NCBI GenBank assembly: GCA_903859705.1
Contig: CAIONQ010000108.1
Coordinates: 1-64,000 of the forward strand
DNA length: 64,000 nucleotides
From: an uncultured Chthonomonas sp.
GTDB taxonomy: Bacteria; Armatimonadota; Chthonomonadetes; Chthonomonadales; Chthonomonadaceae
Direction of reading: 5' to 3'
Shown here: piece after piece, positions 43,464-51,736 of the stretch
How the letters are laid out: every line of letters starts with the position of its first letter
Position numbering within the stretch: the stretch's first letter is position 1
Notes under the pieces: model-generated
What the model saw: only the letters and a program-made list of their open reading frames with translations
What the model was told of the DNA's origin: nothing
Database searches by the model: none
Program-made: the position numbers and the translations under genes

Positions 43464-46400
43464 TTATTCCCACTGGCACAGGGTTTCTACATAGGCAGCA
43501 GAGCCATCTCTCAGCCAGCCATCCAACTGAGCCTGCTCTTTGAGCTGTTGACCACGGCTACGGGGTACTGCAATGAAGCTCACGGCCACATCTGGCAGCG
43601 CGCTCATATCTCCCCACAGTTTTTCGAACTGAGTAACTGGCAGCACATCCTCCTGGCCATGCCCCCAGCGCTTTTTAACGTCCTTGATTGTGACATAAGT
43701 GGGCATGCGCGATGCTACCTGCCGGATTCCAGCGGTAACGGCAATCGCATTACGTAGTTGACTGCGCGTTAGGCCGAACACCTGCAGAAGTAGATCGATA
43801 TCGATCCAGGTGGTCATCGAGTTGTAATAGGTGAGCGCAAACTCATCCTCTTCATGTGGCATGGCCAGGCCTTCTACCAGCCGCACCCTGCCATCCACAC
43901 GGGCGAGGCCACCACCACGATCTTCCAGGCGCCTGGGAGTTACCTCAAAGCTCAGTGCCGAGCCGCTGTTGATGTGCAGCCCCAGCATGGCGGGGTCTAC
44001 ATCGGCACCCACCGTATCGATGTTGTGCAGCATAAGGTACTTAAGCTGAGGCCTTTGCTCCAGAAGATCGGCCAGAGCGCCGTTTTTGATGAAGTTTGGC
44101 AGCTCGTACCAGTGGCCAACCGGGTGCAGGCATTGCGTTGCAAGATTATCTGTGTAATCTGCCCCCTCCCCCATCGATTGCGCCCAACCTATAAGGGCTG
44201 CACGCACACTCTCTCGCATTTTTTGAGCGCGCACATCCAGTACCTGTTGCGGCATCTCCTCCCATGCAAAGCGCAGGTCGCGCTCCGTTGGGATCATACG
44301 CAATCCGATAGAGCGGCCACGAGAGAGGACAAGGGGGCCGGGGTAGCCATAGTTATCCACACTTTTCAGCAGGGCTTCCATTGCGCCATGGGTGAGATGG
44401 CTGGTGCTGAATATGTGTGGAATAGAGGCACCATATCGGGTGCCTATTTGGCGACTTTTTGCAAGGTGCGTTTCTACAAAAGTTCTGTGGCAACTACCAA
44501 GGCGGGCAAACGGGTGCAGTGCTTTTACTACGCCCGCACCCTGGGTCCAACGGCTGCCAACCCCCGCTGCCAGGGACATAACGCCAACCAATCCCTGGCG
44601 CAGTGCCTCTTCTCCCAGCGATACAACCTCTGCAGGAACAGAGCCGATACCATCAAGAACATCGCCGGGAAGCACGTCTTTGATTTCGGCATTAATCGGA
44701 AGCCGGTTTTGGGCCAATCCAATTCGGCCAGCCTTCAGCTCAGAACGAATAAGCTCATGGCTTTCTGAATCAAAGCCGTTTTCCGATAGCAGGGCTTCCA
44801 ACTGCTGCCGACCCTGCGAGGCACCGCCAGATCTGGGCAGCATGTGATCGAATAACTGCTGCACCATTCCGGAGAACTCTTCACGGGTTCGGCATGCAGT
44901 GCCGAAAGCATCGAGTTCCGCACGCCTGCCTGCCGGCAGATCGCGCAGGCTTTGCTTTAACAGGGCTGGCACGGTTAGCGCGTAGTAACCGGCCGGCAGA
45001 GGCGCAGATCCGGCATCCAGAAGTTCGGCACGGGTGCCATGCTCGTTGATTGCGAAGTTGTAAACAACGGGATCCATGGCAAATGGCAGTGAATGCTGCA
45101 GGCGCTGGCGTTCCGCGTTCATGATGCGGTGAAGGTGATCCTGCGCTTCCTCTTTCCGAGCCGGATCGCAGATGAACCCCATGCCGCCACCGCTCATGCC
45201 GCCGAGCATCCAGAAGCCCCAGAAATCGTCGCCGAGCTCCTTTTGCATAGATTCAATGAGCGTGGTGGTGTACAGATTGTCTGCCCACGGAACAATGGTT
45301 TGAATGGGGCCAAGGTAGTTGCGCGTAGTTGCAGCGCCCAGGGCTTTGATATCTCCGCGCTTCAGGCAGCCCAGAATGTCATCCAGAATGCTAAGGGTGT
45401 TCGCTCTGGCATTCCACTCTCTTTCGGATCTGAGCAGGTATTTTTCGGTGACCATTTCAAGTATGGGCCCGACGTTTTGTGCCATACCGCCATGCACCAG
45501 GATAAGGCTATCCTGCAGCTTCTGGCGAGTTTCATCCGAAACTTGCTCTCTATCCAGAATGGTGTGAGAGGGCAGAAGGCGGCCGCGGCTAAGGCCAAAT
45601 TCTGCATCTCCCTCGGAGGCTGGCTGACCGGTGATTAGCTTTATACCGGGCCACACTCCCCCCGAATCCTGCCATCCACCACCGGAGCCGGCAATCCATT
45701 CCCCCAGGATGGCGCGCGCCGCAACAAGCCTGCGCTCTGGCTCGGTGAGTGTGCCTGTTACGCTCTCGGTTTGAGAAGTTGCACGCATACAAACGGAAAT
45801 GAGGGATGCAAGTAGGTTTGTGGAGACCGCTAACCTGCTGCCCTTAGGTATGCCGTTTACGCAAGAGATAAGTTCAATGCCCCGGCCCGGGCCATTGCCA
45901 AGCAGCCTTGCAAGCAGATCGGAAAGCTGCTGGCCGGAGCCTTCAATACCGGGAGGAACCAGGCCGGATGCGATGAGCGCACCCTTGAGCAGCCCCAGAT
46001 AGTCGCGTGCAAAATCGAACAGCTCTGCAAGATCCGTAATATCTGCGCTTACTCCCAGATCCACACTGGTAAGGCGAACCACGGGCTCTTCGATAACTCG
46101 AAAATACGCCTCTACCGGCGGGCGAGGGTGCTGATCCCTGCCCCGAACAGCAAGATCAATAGATACATTGAGTACCTTTGCGCCTTCCGGGTAGTCCATA
46201 CCCAGAAAGAAAATATCACTCCAGCCGCTGTGGGTCATATCCATGCGCACAGGGGTGGACTCTTTAAGGATTGGGGCTGGCGCCCCCTCTGTAAGGGGTG
46301 CATAAAGCTCAGGACGAACACGCAATGGCTGATCGCCAGGATGGCCAACGCGGAACATCCACTGATTGCCCCGTACCTGCCGTACGCTGGAGCGAACCTG

Positions 46401-46796
46401 ATCGGCCAGAGTTTGGAACGCCAGGGCGTGGTAGGCAGAAGCCAGCGCACTGCTGAGCCCATCGCCTGGCCCCTGCTGCTTCTGAGCGATTAGAAATAGC
46501 TCAATTGCCTCTTCAAAACGGCGCCCTAGCAAGTGGACATATCCGTGATAAGGAATGGAGCTATTGGCGTGAAGGCCGGGCCGCTGCGGAATTTGAAAAC
46601 GGTGGATGGAATACAGGAAGAAGCATGCTCGAACACGATCATACAAGTTTCCACTGGCATGCCGGAATGCTTCTAACTCTTCTGCATCCTGAATTAGCTG
46701 AGCAGCTGAGCGGCCAGCGCATAGCTGATCGATAGAGCGGCTGCGAATGGCAGGATCTGAAGACAGAATGGTTTCTACAAAGGGGCTGGTATTCAT
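43464..46796 (-). CDS. Fused GHMP sugar kinase and UDP-sugar pyrophosphorylase
   Basis: 1110 aa. Residues 180-560 match the GHMP kinase half of fucokinase/Fkp proteins: TPVRMDMTHSGWSDIFFLG (N-terminal motif), GIPKGSRLAVSTNLLASLIS (316-335), SGGGWQDSGGVWPGIKLI (371-388) and LGGMSGGGMGFICDP (531-545). Residues 735-1110 match UDPGP-type uridylyltransferases: SLAAGVGSRWTQGAGVVKAL and LMLHNIDTVGADVDPAMLGL. The expected reaction is phosphorylation of a free sugar and transfer to UDP (salvage). The order is kinase first, opposite to Fkp. The kinase ATP loop usually reads GLGSS; here it is RLAVSTN, so activity needs care. The GalU-like gene is 9 bp upstream. Confidence 0.8.
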   Translation of the reverse strand: MNTSPFVETILSSDPAIRSRSIDQLCAGRSAAQLIQDAEELEAFRHASGNLYDRVRACFFLYSIHRFQIPQRPGLHANSSIPYHGYVHLLGRRFEEAIELFLIAQKQQGPGDGLSSALASAYHALAFQTLADQVRSSVRQVRGNQWMFRVGHPGDQPLRVRPELYAPLTEGAPAPILKESTPVRMDMTHSGWSDIFFLGMDYPEGAKVLNVSIDLAVRGRDQHPRPPVEAYFRVIEEPVVRLTSVDLGVSADITDLAELFDFARDYLGLLKGALIASGLVPPGIEGSGQQLSDLLARLLGNGPGRGIELISCVNGIPKGSRLAVSTNLLASLISVCMRATSQTESVTGTLTEPERRLVAARAILGEWIAGSGGGWQDSGGVWPGIKLITGQPASEGDAEFGLSRGRLLPSHTILDREQVSDETRQKLQDSLILVHGGMAQNVGPILEMVTEKYLLRSEREWNARANTLSILDDILGCLKRGDIKALGAATTRNYLGPIQTIVPWADNLYTTTLIESMQKELGDDFWGFWMLGGMSGGGMGFICDPARKEEAQDHLHRIMNAERQRLQHSLPFAMDPVVYNFAINEHGTRAELLDAGSAPLPAGYYALTVPALLKQSLRDLPAGRRAELDAFGTACRTREEFSGMVQQLFDHMLPRSGGASQGRQQLEALLSENGFDSESHELIRSELKAGRIGLAQNRLPINAEIKDVLPGDVLDGIGSVPAEVVSLGEEALRQGLVGVMSLAAGVGSRWTQGAGVVKALHPFARLGSCHRTFVETHLAKSRQIGTRYGASIPHIFSTSHLTHGAMEALLKSVDNYGYPGPLVLSRGRSIGLRMIPTERDLRFAWEEMPQQVLDVRAQKMRESVRAALIGWAQSMGEGADYTDNLATQCLHPVGHWYELPNFIKNGALADLLEQRPQLKYLMLHNIDTVGADVDPAMLGLHINSGSALSFEVTPRRLEDRGGGLARVDGRVRLVEGLAMPHEEDEFALTYYNSMTTWIDIDLLLQVFGLTRSQLRNAIAVTAGIRQVASRMPTYVTIKDVKKRWGHGQEDVLPVTQFEKLWGDMSALPDVAVSFIAVPRSRGQQLKEQAQLDGWLRDGSAAYVETLCQWE

Positions 46797-46805
46797 AAGA
46801 GGGCC

Positions 46806-47666
46806 TTACCTTCCCACTTTGCCAGAATCGCGCTGAGCAAGAAGCTCACACAACATGGCCAGCACCTCTTCACGATCTTCGCCATCCAGGCCCAGTGCAA
46901 GCTGTGCTCGCAACAGGCCATAGCGAGTATCCAGCGGATAGCGTTTACCGCTTACTTCCAGCGCAATGTAACGCTCGTGGCTTGCCAGTGCATTGAGAAC
47001 AGGCGAAAGCTGAACGCTGGTGCCGGGCTCGGCGGATTCTACCGCTGCGGTAAGCAGGGTCATAACTGTAGGGGAAAGTAGGTGGATACCAAACAGGCCA
47101 AGATAGTGGCCTGCGCGCAGCCCGGGAACTAGCAGTGTTTGCTCTGCCAGGGTGGGCGTTGGCTTCTCGGTAACACGCTCTATTTCATACAGTTGTTCAG
47201 AGCCGCGGATGCGCTGACCACCTATGACGCCGAAGTACGGAAGCAGGTTTTCGCGCGTAGCCTGAACACCAGATACCGAGCAATCGTGCAGTTTTGCGGT
47301 TTCTACAACCTGCTGTGCACACCCCTGAGTAAGGGACGACACATAAACATGATCGCCGATCATATGCAGGAACGGAGCATTGCCTACAAACTCACGCGCA
47401 CAGTAAATTGCGTGCCCGTAGCCGGCAGGCTTATCCTGAACAGTAAACTGCAACCGGCCAGCATAGCTCCCTGCTGCCTCTTTATATGCCGCCTCATCGC
47501 CGGGGCAAACCACAACGCAGATATCCTCGATGCCCGCCCGGCTGGCTTCCTCTATCAGCACCTGCAGTACTGACTTGGCTACGCCATCACGATCAACAAG
47601 GGTTTGCAGTGCCAGTGTGCGCTGGTCTCTACCTGCCGCTGTAATAACGGCTCTGGTTGTTTTCAA
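46806..47666 (-). CDS. GalU-like nucleotidyltransferase
   Basis: 286 aa from the TTG at 47666 (GGGAG 7 nt upstream). The NTP_transferase core is recognisable: TTRAVITAAGRDQRTLALQT, then KPAGYGHAIYCAREFVGNAPF, HMIGDHVYV and YEIERVTEKPTP. UTP-glucose-1-phosphate uridylyltransferases of the GalU type read AAGRGTRxLP; the DQRTL replacement is unusual. The C-terminal region LSPVLNALASHERYIALEV with GKRYPLDTRYGLL is family-typical. It makes a UDP-sugar or a related nucleotide sugar. Downstream is the kinase-pyrophosphorylase fusion, so both feed the same sugar-nucleotide pool. Confidence 0.85.
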   Translation of the reverse strand: MKTTRAVITAAGRDQRTLALQTLVDRDGVAKSVLQVLIEEASRAGIEDICVVVCPGDEAAYKEAAGSYAGRLQFTVQDKPAGYGHAIYCAREFVGNAPFLHMIGDHVYVSSLTQGCAQQVVETAKLHDCSVSGVQATRENLLPYFGVIGGQRIRGSEQLYEIERVTEKPTPTLAEQTLLVPGLRAGHYLGLFGIHLLSPTVMTLLTAAVESAEPGTSVQLSPVLNALASHERYIALEVSGKRYPLDTRYGLLRAQLALGLDGEDREEVLAMLCELLAQRDSGKVGR

Positions 47667-47729
47667 TGCTTCGCTCCCGAAAGAAATGAGATAACTATAG
47701 GATGGCAGATTTTTGGGTGCCAAACAGAA

Positions 47730-47772
47730 CCCCCATTCGGCACCTGTTGTTACACGGGGTGACGAATGGGGG
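47730..47772 (-). terminator. Terminator after the protease gene
   Basis: A perfect 10-bp stem CCCCCATTCG / CGAATGGGGG, with an inner CACC/GGTG pairing in the 23-nt loop. It lies 24 bp past the stop of prc. The minus-strand sequence after it (TTCTGTTTGG) is only moderately T-rich. Confidence 0.6.
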
Positions 47773-47796
47773 CTGATTATCGAGGCCAGGCAGTAC

Positions 47797-50055
47797 TTAC
47801 CTGCCAGCTACCTGCTTCTGAGGAATTCCGATAAGATCCATCAGAATTCGCTCTGTTTCAAGAAGCGTGGTGTCGACATTGGCTGCAGAGGCTGCAACGG
47901 GATCGGCGGGCTCATCTGCCGATTCGGTAGCCTTCTTTTTATCCTTTGTTGGATCGTACAGCGGTGGTAGCCCGGGCACATCCGCAAGCTTCAGCGTGAA
48001 CTTGTAGATCTTTTCACGGCCGGGTTTGCGGGCAAGCATCGCCTTCTTAACCTCTGCGAGGCGGGCATCCTGCTCGGCCTTCTCTTTTGCGCGCTGCTTT
48101 TCGTTCAGCAGAATAGTCTTCTGAGTAAGCACACGCTTCTCTTCGTCGATTACTTTCTGTAGGATCGCAAAATCGGGATCCTTAGCAATACGAGCGGCAG
48201 ACAGTTTCTTGAGTGTGGGAAGAGCAGACTGTACGCCAACAACCTTATCGAAAGAAGAGGTTGGAACGGTATCCCAGTTCATTGCGTATTCCAGCGTTTG
48301 CTCACTGTACTCGTTCACCACCCCGGTGGTGGATGGAAGTACGATATCGGAAGCAACACCCCGCATTTGAGTGGAGGAACCACTTGGGCGGAAGAATTTC
48401 TCGATGGTGTACTTAATCTCACCCGGGTTGGTATCTGGCTTCGCTCCCAACTGCTCCATAACCGGCCCAAGGGGCTCTACCGTTTGAACGGTGCCCTTGC
48501 CGAATGTGGAGGTATCGCCAACAATTACAGCGCGGCCATAATCCTGCAGGGCACCAGCAAGTATCTCAGAAGCGGATGCACTGTAGCGGTTGCACAGCAC
48601 AATCATTGGCCCAGAGTAGAGGACCGGTGCATTGGGAGAGCGGTATACGCTGGTGGCTCCGTTCGACTTCTTAACCTGAACCACAGCCGGGTGTTTTACA
48701 AACAGGCCGGTAAGGTGGATAACCTCTTCCAGTGATCCGCCACCGTTGTTACGCAGATCGAGGATAAGGCCTTTAATGTTCTCTTTCTGAAGCCGAGTAA
48801 CCAGTTTTGCCACATCGGCCGTGGTGCTTTTGCGCTGATTGGAGTTATCTGAGAAATCTGCATAGAACGAAGGCAGATTTACATAGCCCAGTCGCAAGTT
48901 CTTACCATCCGTTGCCGGAGTATCGATAATCTCTGCTGTGGCCTCTTTCTCCTCCAGCTTAACCTCATCTCGCACCAGCGGCACCACTTTACGTGTTGCG
49001 CGATCTGCACCTGCAGGTATGATTGTGAGGCGAACTTCAGTGCCCTTTTTGCCGCGGATGAGGCCAACAATCTTGTCGGTTTTCATCTCTACAACGTCTA
49101 CGGGGTCGCCACCGCCTTGAGCCACCGCCACAATGCGATCACCTACCGAGAGCCTTGTGCTCTTTATGGCCGGGCCGCCGGGCAGTAGTCCCATAATCTT
49201 GCAGTAGCCATCGTCATCGGCCTGAAGGCTTGCACCGATGCCTACGAGGGAAAGCTGCATCTCATCGTTAAACCGATCCATCATGGCTTTTCCGAAGTAA
49301 TCGGAGTGCGGATCGTATGCATGCGCCATTGCATTGAGATATCGCTCAAGAATATCGTCCGTATCATTTTCATGAACAGTGCGCGACATCCGAGCATATC
49401 GCTTGGTAAGCGTCTTTACAATATCATCCGCCTTGGCCTTGCTAAGCTTCTCCTGCAGATACTCATACCGAAGGCGCGTGCGCCACAGCTGGCGTGCATC
49501 TTCAATAGTTTTTGGAGCCGGCGCAGTTTTACGATCCAGATCCAGCGACTCGTTGCCTTCAAACGTGAACTGCTCATTCTTGAGCATATCGTTTACATAG
49601 GCAACGGATTCATCGAAGCGCTGCTGGTACCGGGCATAAATCATACTTGCCAGTGCGGAATCCCCGCTATCCAGCACCTTATCAAACAGTGAGCTCTTCT
49701 CTTTAGCAAACTCATCAACATCGGATTGCAGCAGATAGTAGTGCAATGGATCCAGGCTCTTGATATAGAGCGAGAACATCCGTTCTGAGATCTGTTTGTG
49801 ATCCACATCTCGCAGATAGTGCCTGCGCTCCAGGATTTCGGCCGTTACTTTGGCAATATTGCCCGCATCCTGAACCGAAACCGGATGCGTGCGGGGCGAG
49901 CCGGATTCTCCGGGCGCACCACCACCGCGCAAATCGGCAATACTGGACCCACCCACGGAGGTCAGCGGAGCGTTAAGCCCATGGCCATGGCAGCCAGCAA
50001 TGGCGGCGAACGCGAGGGGTGCAAGTAGCTTGAGGCCAGCAGATGTATATTTCAT
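47797..50055 (-). CDS. prc: Tail-specific protease, S41A family, lipoprotein
   Basis: 752 aa. A lipobox-like AIAGC puts Cys22 at the acylation site. N-terminal helical domain, PDZ at about residues 265-350 (GIGASLQADDDGYCKIMGLL, GGPAIKSTRLSVGDRIVAV), then the S41 core. Catalytic Ser494 (NRYSASASEILAG) and Lys520 (TFGKGTVQ) keep the E. coli Prc spacing. GLILDLRNNGGGSLEEVI is the conserved strand. The C-terminal DUF3340-like part is also present. Prc degrades or processes periplasmic proteins by their C-terminal tails. It is preceded by about 230 bp of intergenic space and has its own terminator. Confidence 0.94.
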   Translation of the reverse strand: MKYTSAGLKLLAPLAFAAIAGCHGHGLNAPLTSVGGSSIADLRGGGAPGESGSPRTHPVSVQDAGNIAKVTAEILERRHYLRDVDHKQISERMFSLYIKSLDPLHYYLLQSDVDEFAKEKSSLFDKVLDSGDSALASMIYARYQQRFDESVAYVNDMLKNEQFTFEGNESLDLDRKTAPAPKTIEDARQLWRTRLRYEYLQEKLSKAKADDIVKTLTKRYARMSRTVHENDTDDILERYLNAMAHAYDPHSDYFGKAMMDRFNDEMQLSLVGIGASLQADDDGYCKIMGLLPGGPAIKSTRLSVGDRIVAVAQGGGDPVDVVEMKTDKIVGLIRGKKGTEVRLTIIPAGADRATRKVVPLVRDEVKLEEKEATAEIIDTPATDGKNLRLGYVNLPSFYADFSDNSNQRKSTTADVAKLVTRLQKENIKGLILDLRNNGGGSLEEVIHLTGLFVKHPAVVQVKKSNGATSVYRSPNAPVLYSGPMIVLCNRYSASASEILAGALQDYGRAVIVGDTSTFGKGTVQTVEPLGPVMEQLGAKPDTNPGEIKYTIEKFFRPSGSSTQMRGVASDIVLPSTTGVVNEYSEQTLEYAMNWDTVPTSSFDKVVGVQSALPTLKKLSAARIAKDPDFAILQKVIDEEKRVLTQKTILLNEKQRAKEKAEQDARLAEVKKAMLARKPGREKIYKFTLKLADVPGLPPLYDPTKDKKKATESADEPADPVAASAANVDTTLLETERILMDLIGIPQKQVAGR

Positions 50056-50285
50056 GCTATGGGAAATCCTCTATGGGTTGCCATACCGGTGTTCGGCGGC
50101 GTGGATTTGCTGCCCGGCGAATAGTAGCCAGGCATACCATTACAATTCAGAATGGGCGGAATTTAACCGCTTGAATTCGATTATTCTAACACAGAATACG
50201 TGAGCACGCCACCGAGTAACGCCCGCAAGACAGGTGAATCAGGTGCGACAATGGACTTTTAATCACAAGCATGCATTTATGGCGG

Positions 50286-51713
50286 TTACGCCAGCACTCC
50301 AGTAACCACATCACCATACACATCCGTAAGGCGCATGTCTCTTCCACTGAAGCGGTATGTCAGTTTTTTGTGATCCATTCCCATGAGATGCAACACCGTG
50401 GCATGCATATCGTGAACAGTGGTTTTGTTCTCGACAGCGTAGTAGCCATACTCATCGGTAGCGCCATAAACGGTGCCGCCTTTGATGCCGCCGCCCGCCA
50501 TCCAGATTGTAAAACCATACGGGTTATGATCTCGCCCATCGCCCTGAGAGTTTGGGGTGCGGCCGAACTCCCCGGCCCAGAGCACAAGGGTACTATCCAG
50601 CAAACCCCGTGATTTCAGATCTTTGAGTAACCCTGCTATAGGACGATCTACAGCACGTGCATTGTTCTCATGGCCAGATTTAAGGGAACCGTGCTGATCC
50701 CACCTATCCCCACCAACATTGGGGCAAAGAAGCTCGATAAACCTTACCCCACGCTCAACCATTCTTCTGGCAACAATGCACTGGTGTGCGTACGTAGCCG
50801 TTTTAGGATCGTCCAGGCCATATAGCTTGCGCGTAGCCTCGGTTTCTCCTTTTAGATCCATAAGATCTGGAACGGCCATCTGCATTCGGAACGCAAGCTC
50901 ATAATTTGCAATGGCTGCCTCAATCCTATCATCGTGCCCAACATGGTTCTTACCTGCGGCATCCAGAGCATGCATCAGATTGAGCTTTGCCTGTTGATCT
51001 GCGGGAGAAGCCTCAGTGCGCTGGATGTTGGCTACGGGCACAGCCCCCTGCCGGAACAGTGAGCCCTGAAAGGTTGCGGGCAAAAAGCCATTCGTAAAAC
51101 AGTCTACGCCGCCGGGCGGGATCATCCCGCTGTTTAACACAATGAACCCTGGCAGATCTCGGCACTGTGAACCCAAACCATATGTGGCCCAGGCCCCCAT
51201 GCTTGGGCGCCCCTGCATGCCAAACCCGCTATGCAAAAAGAAGTTGGCGTTGGTGTGCTCTGGATGATCTGAAACCATGGAGCGAATAATGGCCATATCG
51301 TCCACACATGTGGCAACGTTGGGAAACAGTTCACTAACTGGAATACCGCTCTTGCCGTAGTTTTTAAACTCCCATGGCGACTGCATGATGGCGCCATCCT
51401 GCCCGAACTGCGTGGGCTGTGTTGGAATTTTGAGGCGCTGGCCATGCTCAGCCTTGAGGCGTGGTTTTGGATCGAAGGTATCTACCTGCGAGGGTCCACC
51501 ATCCATGTAGAGAAAGATTACGCTCTTCGCTTTTGCTTTGTAGTGTGGCTTTTTTGGTGCCAGCGGATCTACTATGCCGCCTGCCTGTGGCTCAGCGCCG
51601 TAGGCAGCATCGCCCAGTAGGCCGGCGAGGGCCATTGCACCGAAGCCATTGGCGCATTGCCCAAGCATATCTCGGCGGGTGATCGGCGCTTTTCTAAATC
51701 GATTGCAGTGCAT
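50286..51713 (-). CDS. DUF1501 protein, Tat-exported (pair 3)
   Basis: 475 aa from the ATG at 51713 (GGAG 8 nt upstream). The Tat motif is ITRRDMLGQCANGFGAMALAG with RR at residues 13-14. Core: KSVIFLYMDGGPSQVDTFDPKP, AGEFGRTPNSQGDGRDHNPYGF and VHDMHATVLHLMGMDHKKLTY, ending RLTDVYGDVVTGVLA. Close to pair 1 in the first motif (DTFDPKP with a PLAPKKP leader). Gene order and 23-bp spacing to the partner are as in the other pairs. Confidence 0.93.
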   Translation of the reverse strand: MHCNRFRKAPITRRDMLGQCANGFGAMALAGLLGDAAYGAEPQAGGIVDPLAPKKPHYKAKAKSVIFLYMDGGPSQVDTFDPKPRLKAEHGQRLKIPTQPTQFGQDGAIMQSPWEFKNYGKSGIPVSELFPNVATCVDDMAIIRSMVSDHPEHTNANFFLHSGFGMQGRPSMGAWATYGLGSQCRDLPGFIVLNSGMIPPGGVDCFTNGFLPATFQGSLFRQGAVPVANIQRTEASPADQQAKLNLMHALDAAGKNHVGHDDRIEAAIANYELAFRMQMAVPDLMDLKGETEATRKLYGLDDPKTATYAHQCIVARRMVERGVRFIELLCPNVGGDRWDQHGSLKSGHENNARAVDRPIAGLLKDLKSRGLLDSTLVLWAGEFGRTPNSQGDGRDHNPYGFTIWMAGGGIKGGTVYGATDEYGYYAVENKTTVHDMHATVLHLMGMDHKKLTYRFSGRDMRLTDVYGDVVTGVLA

Positions 51714-51736
51714 CGGTAATCTCCAGCAGAGAAAGC

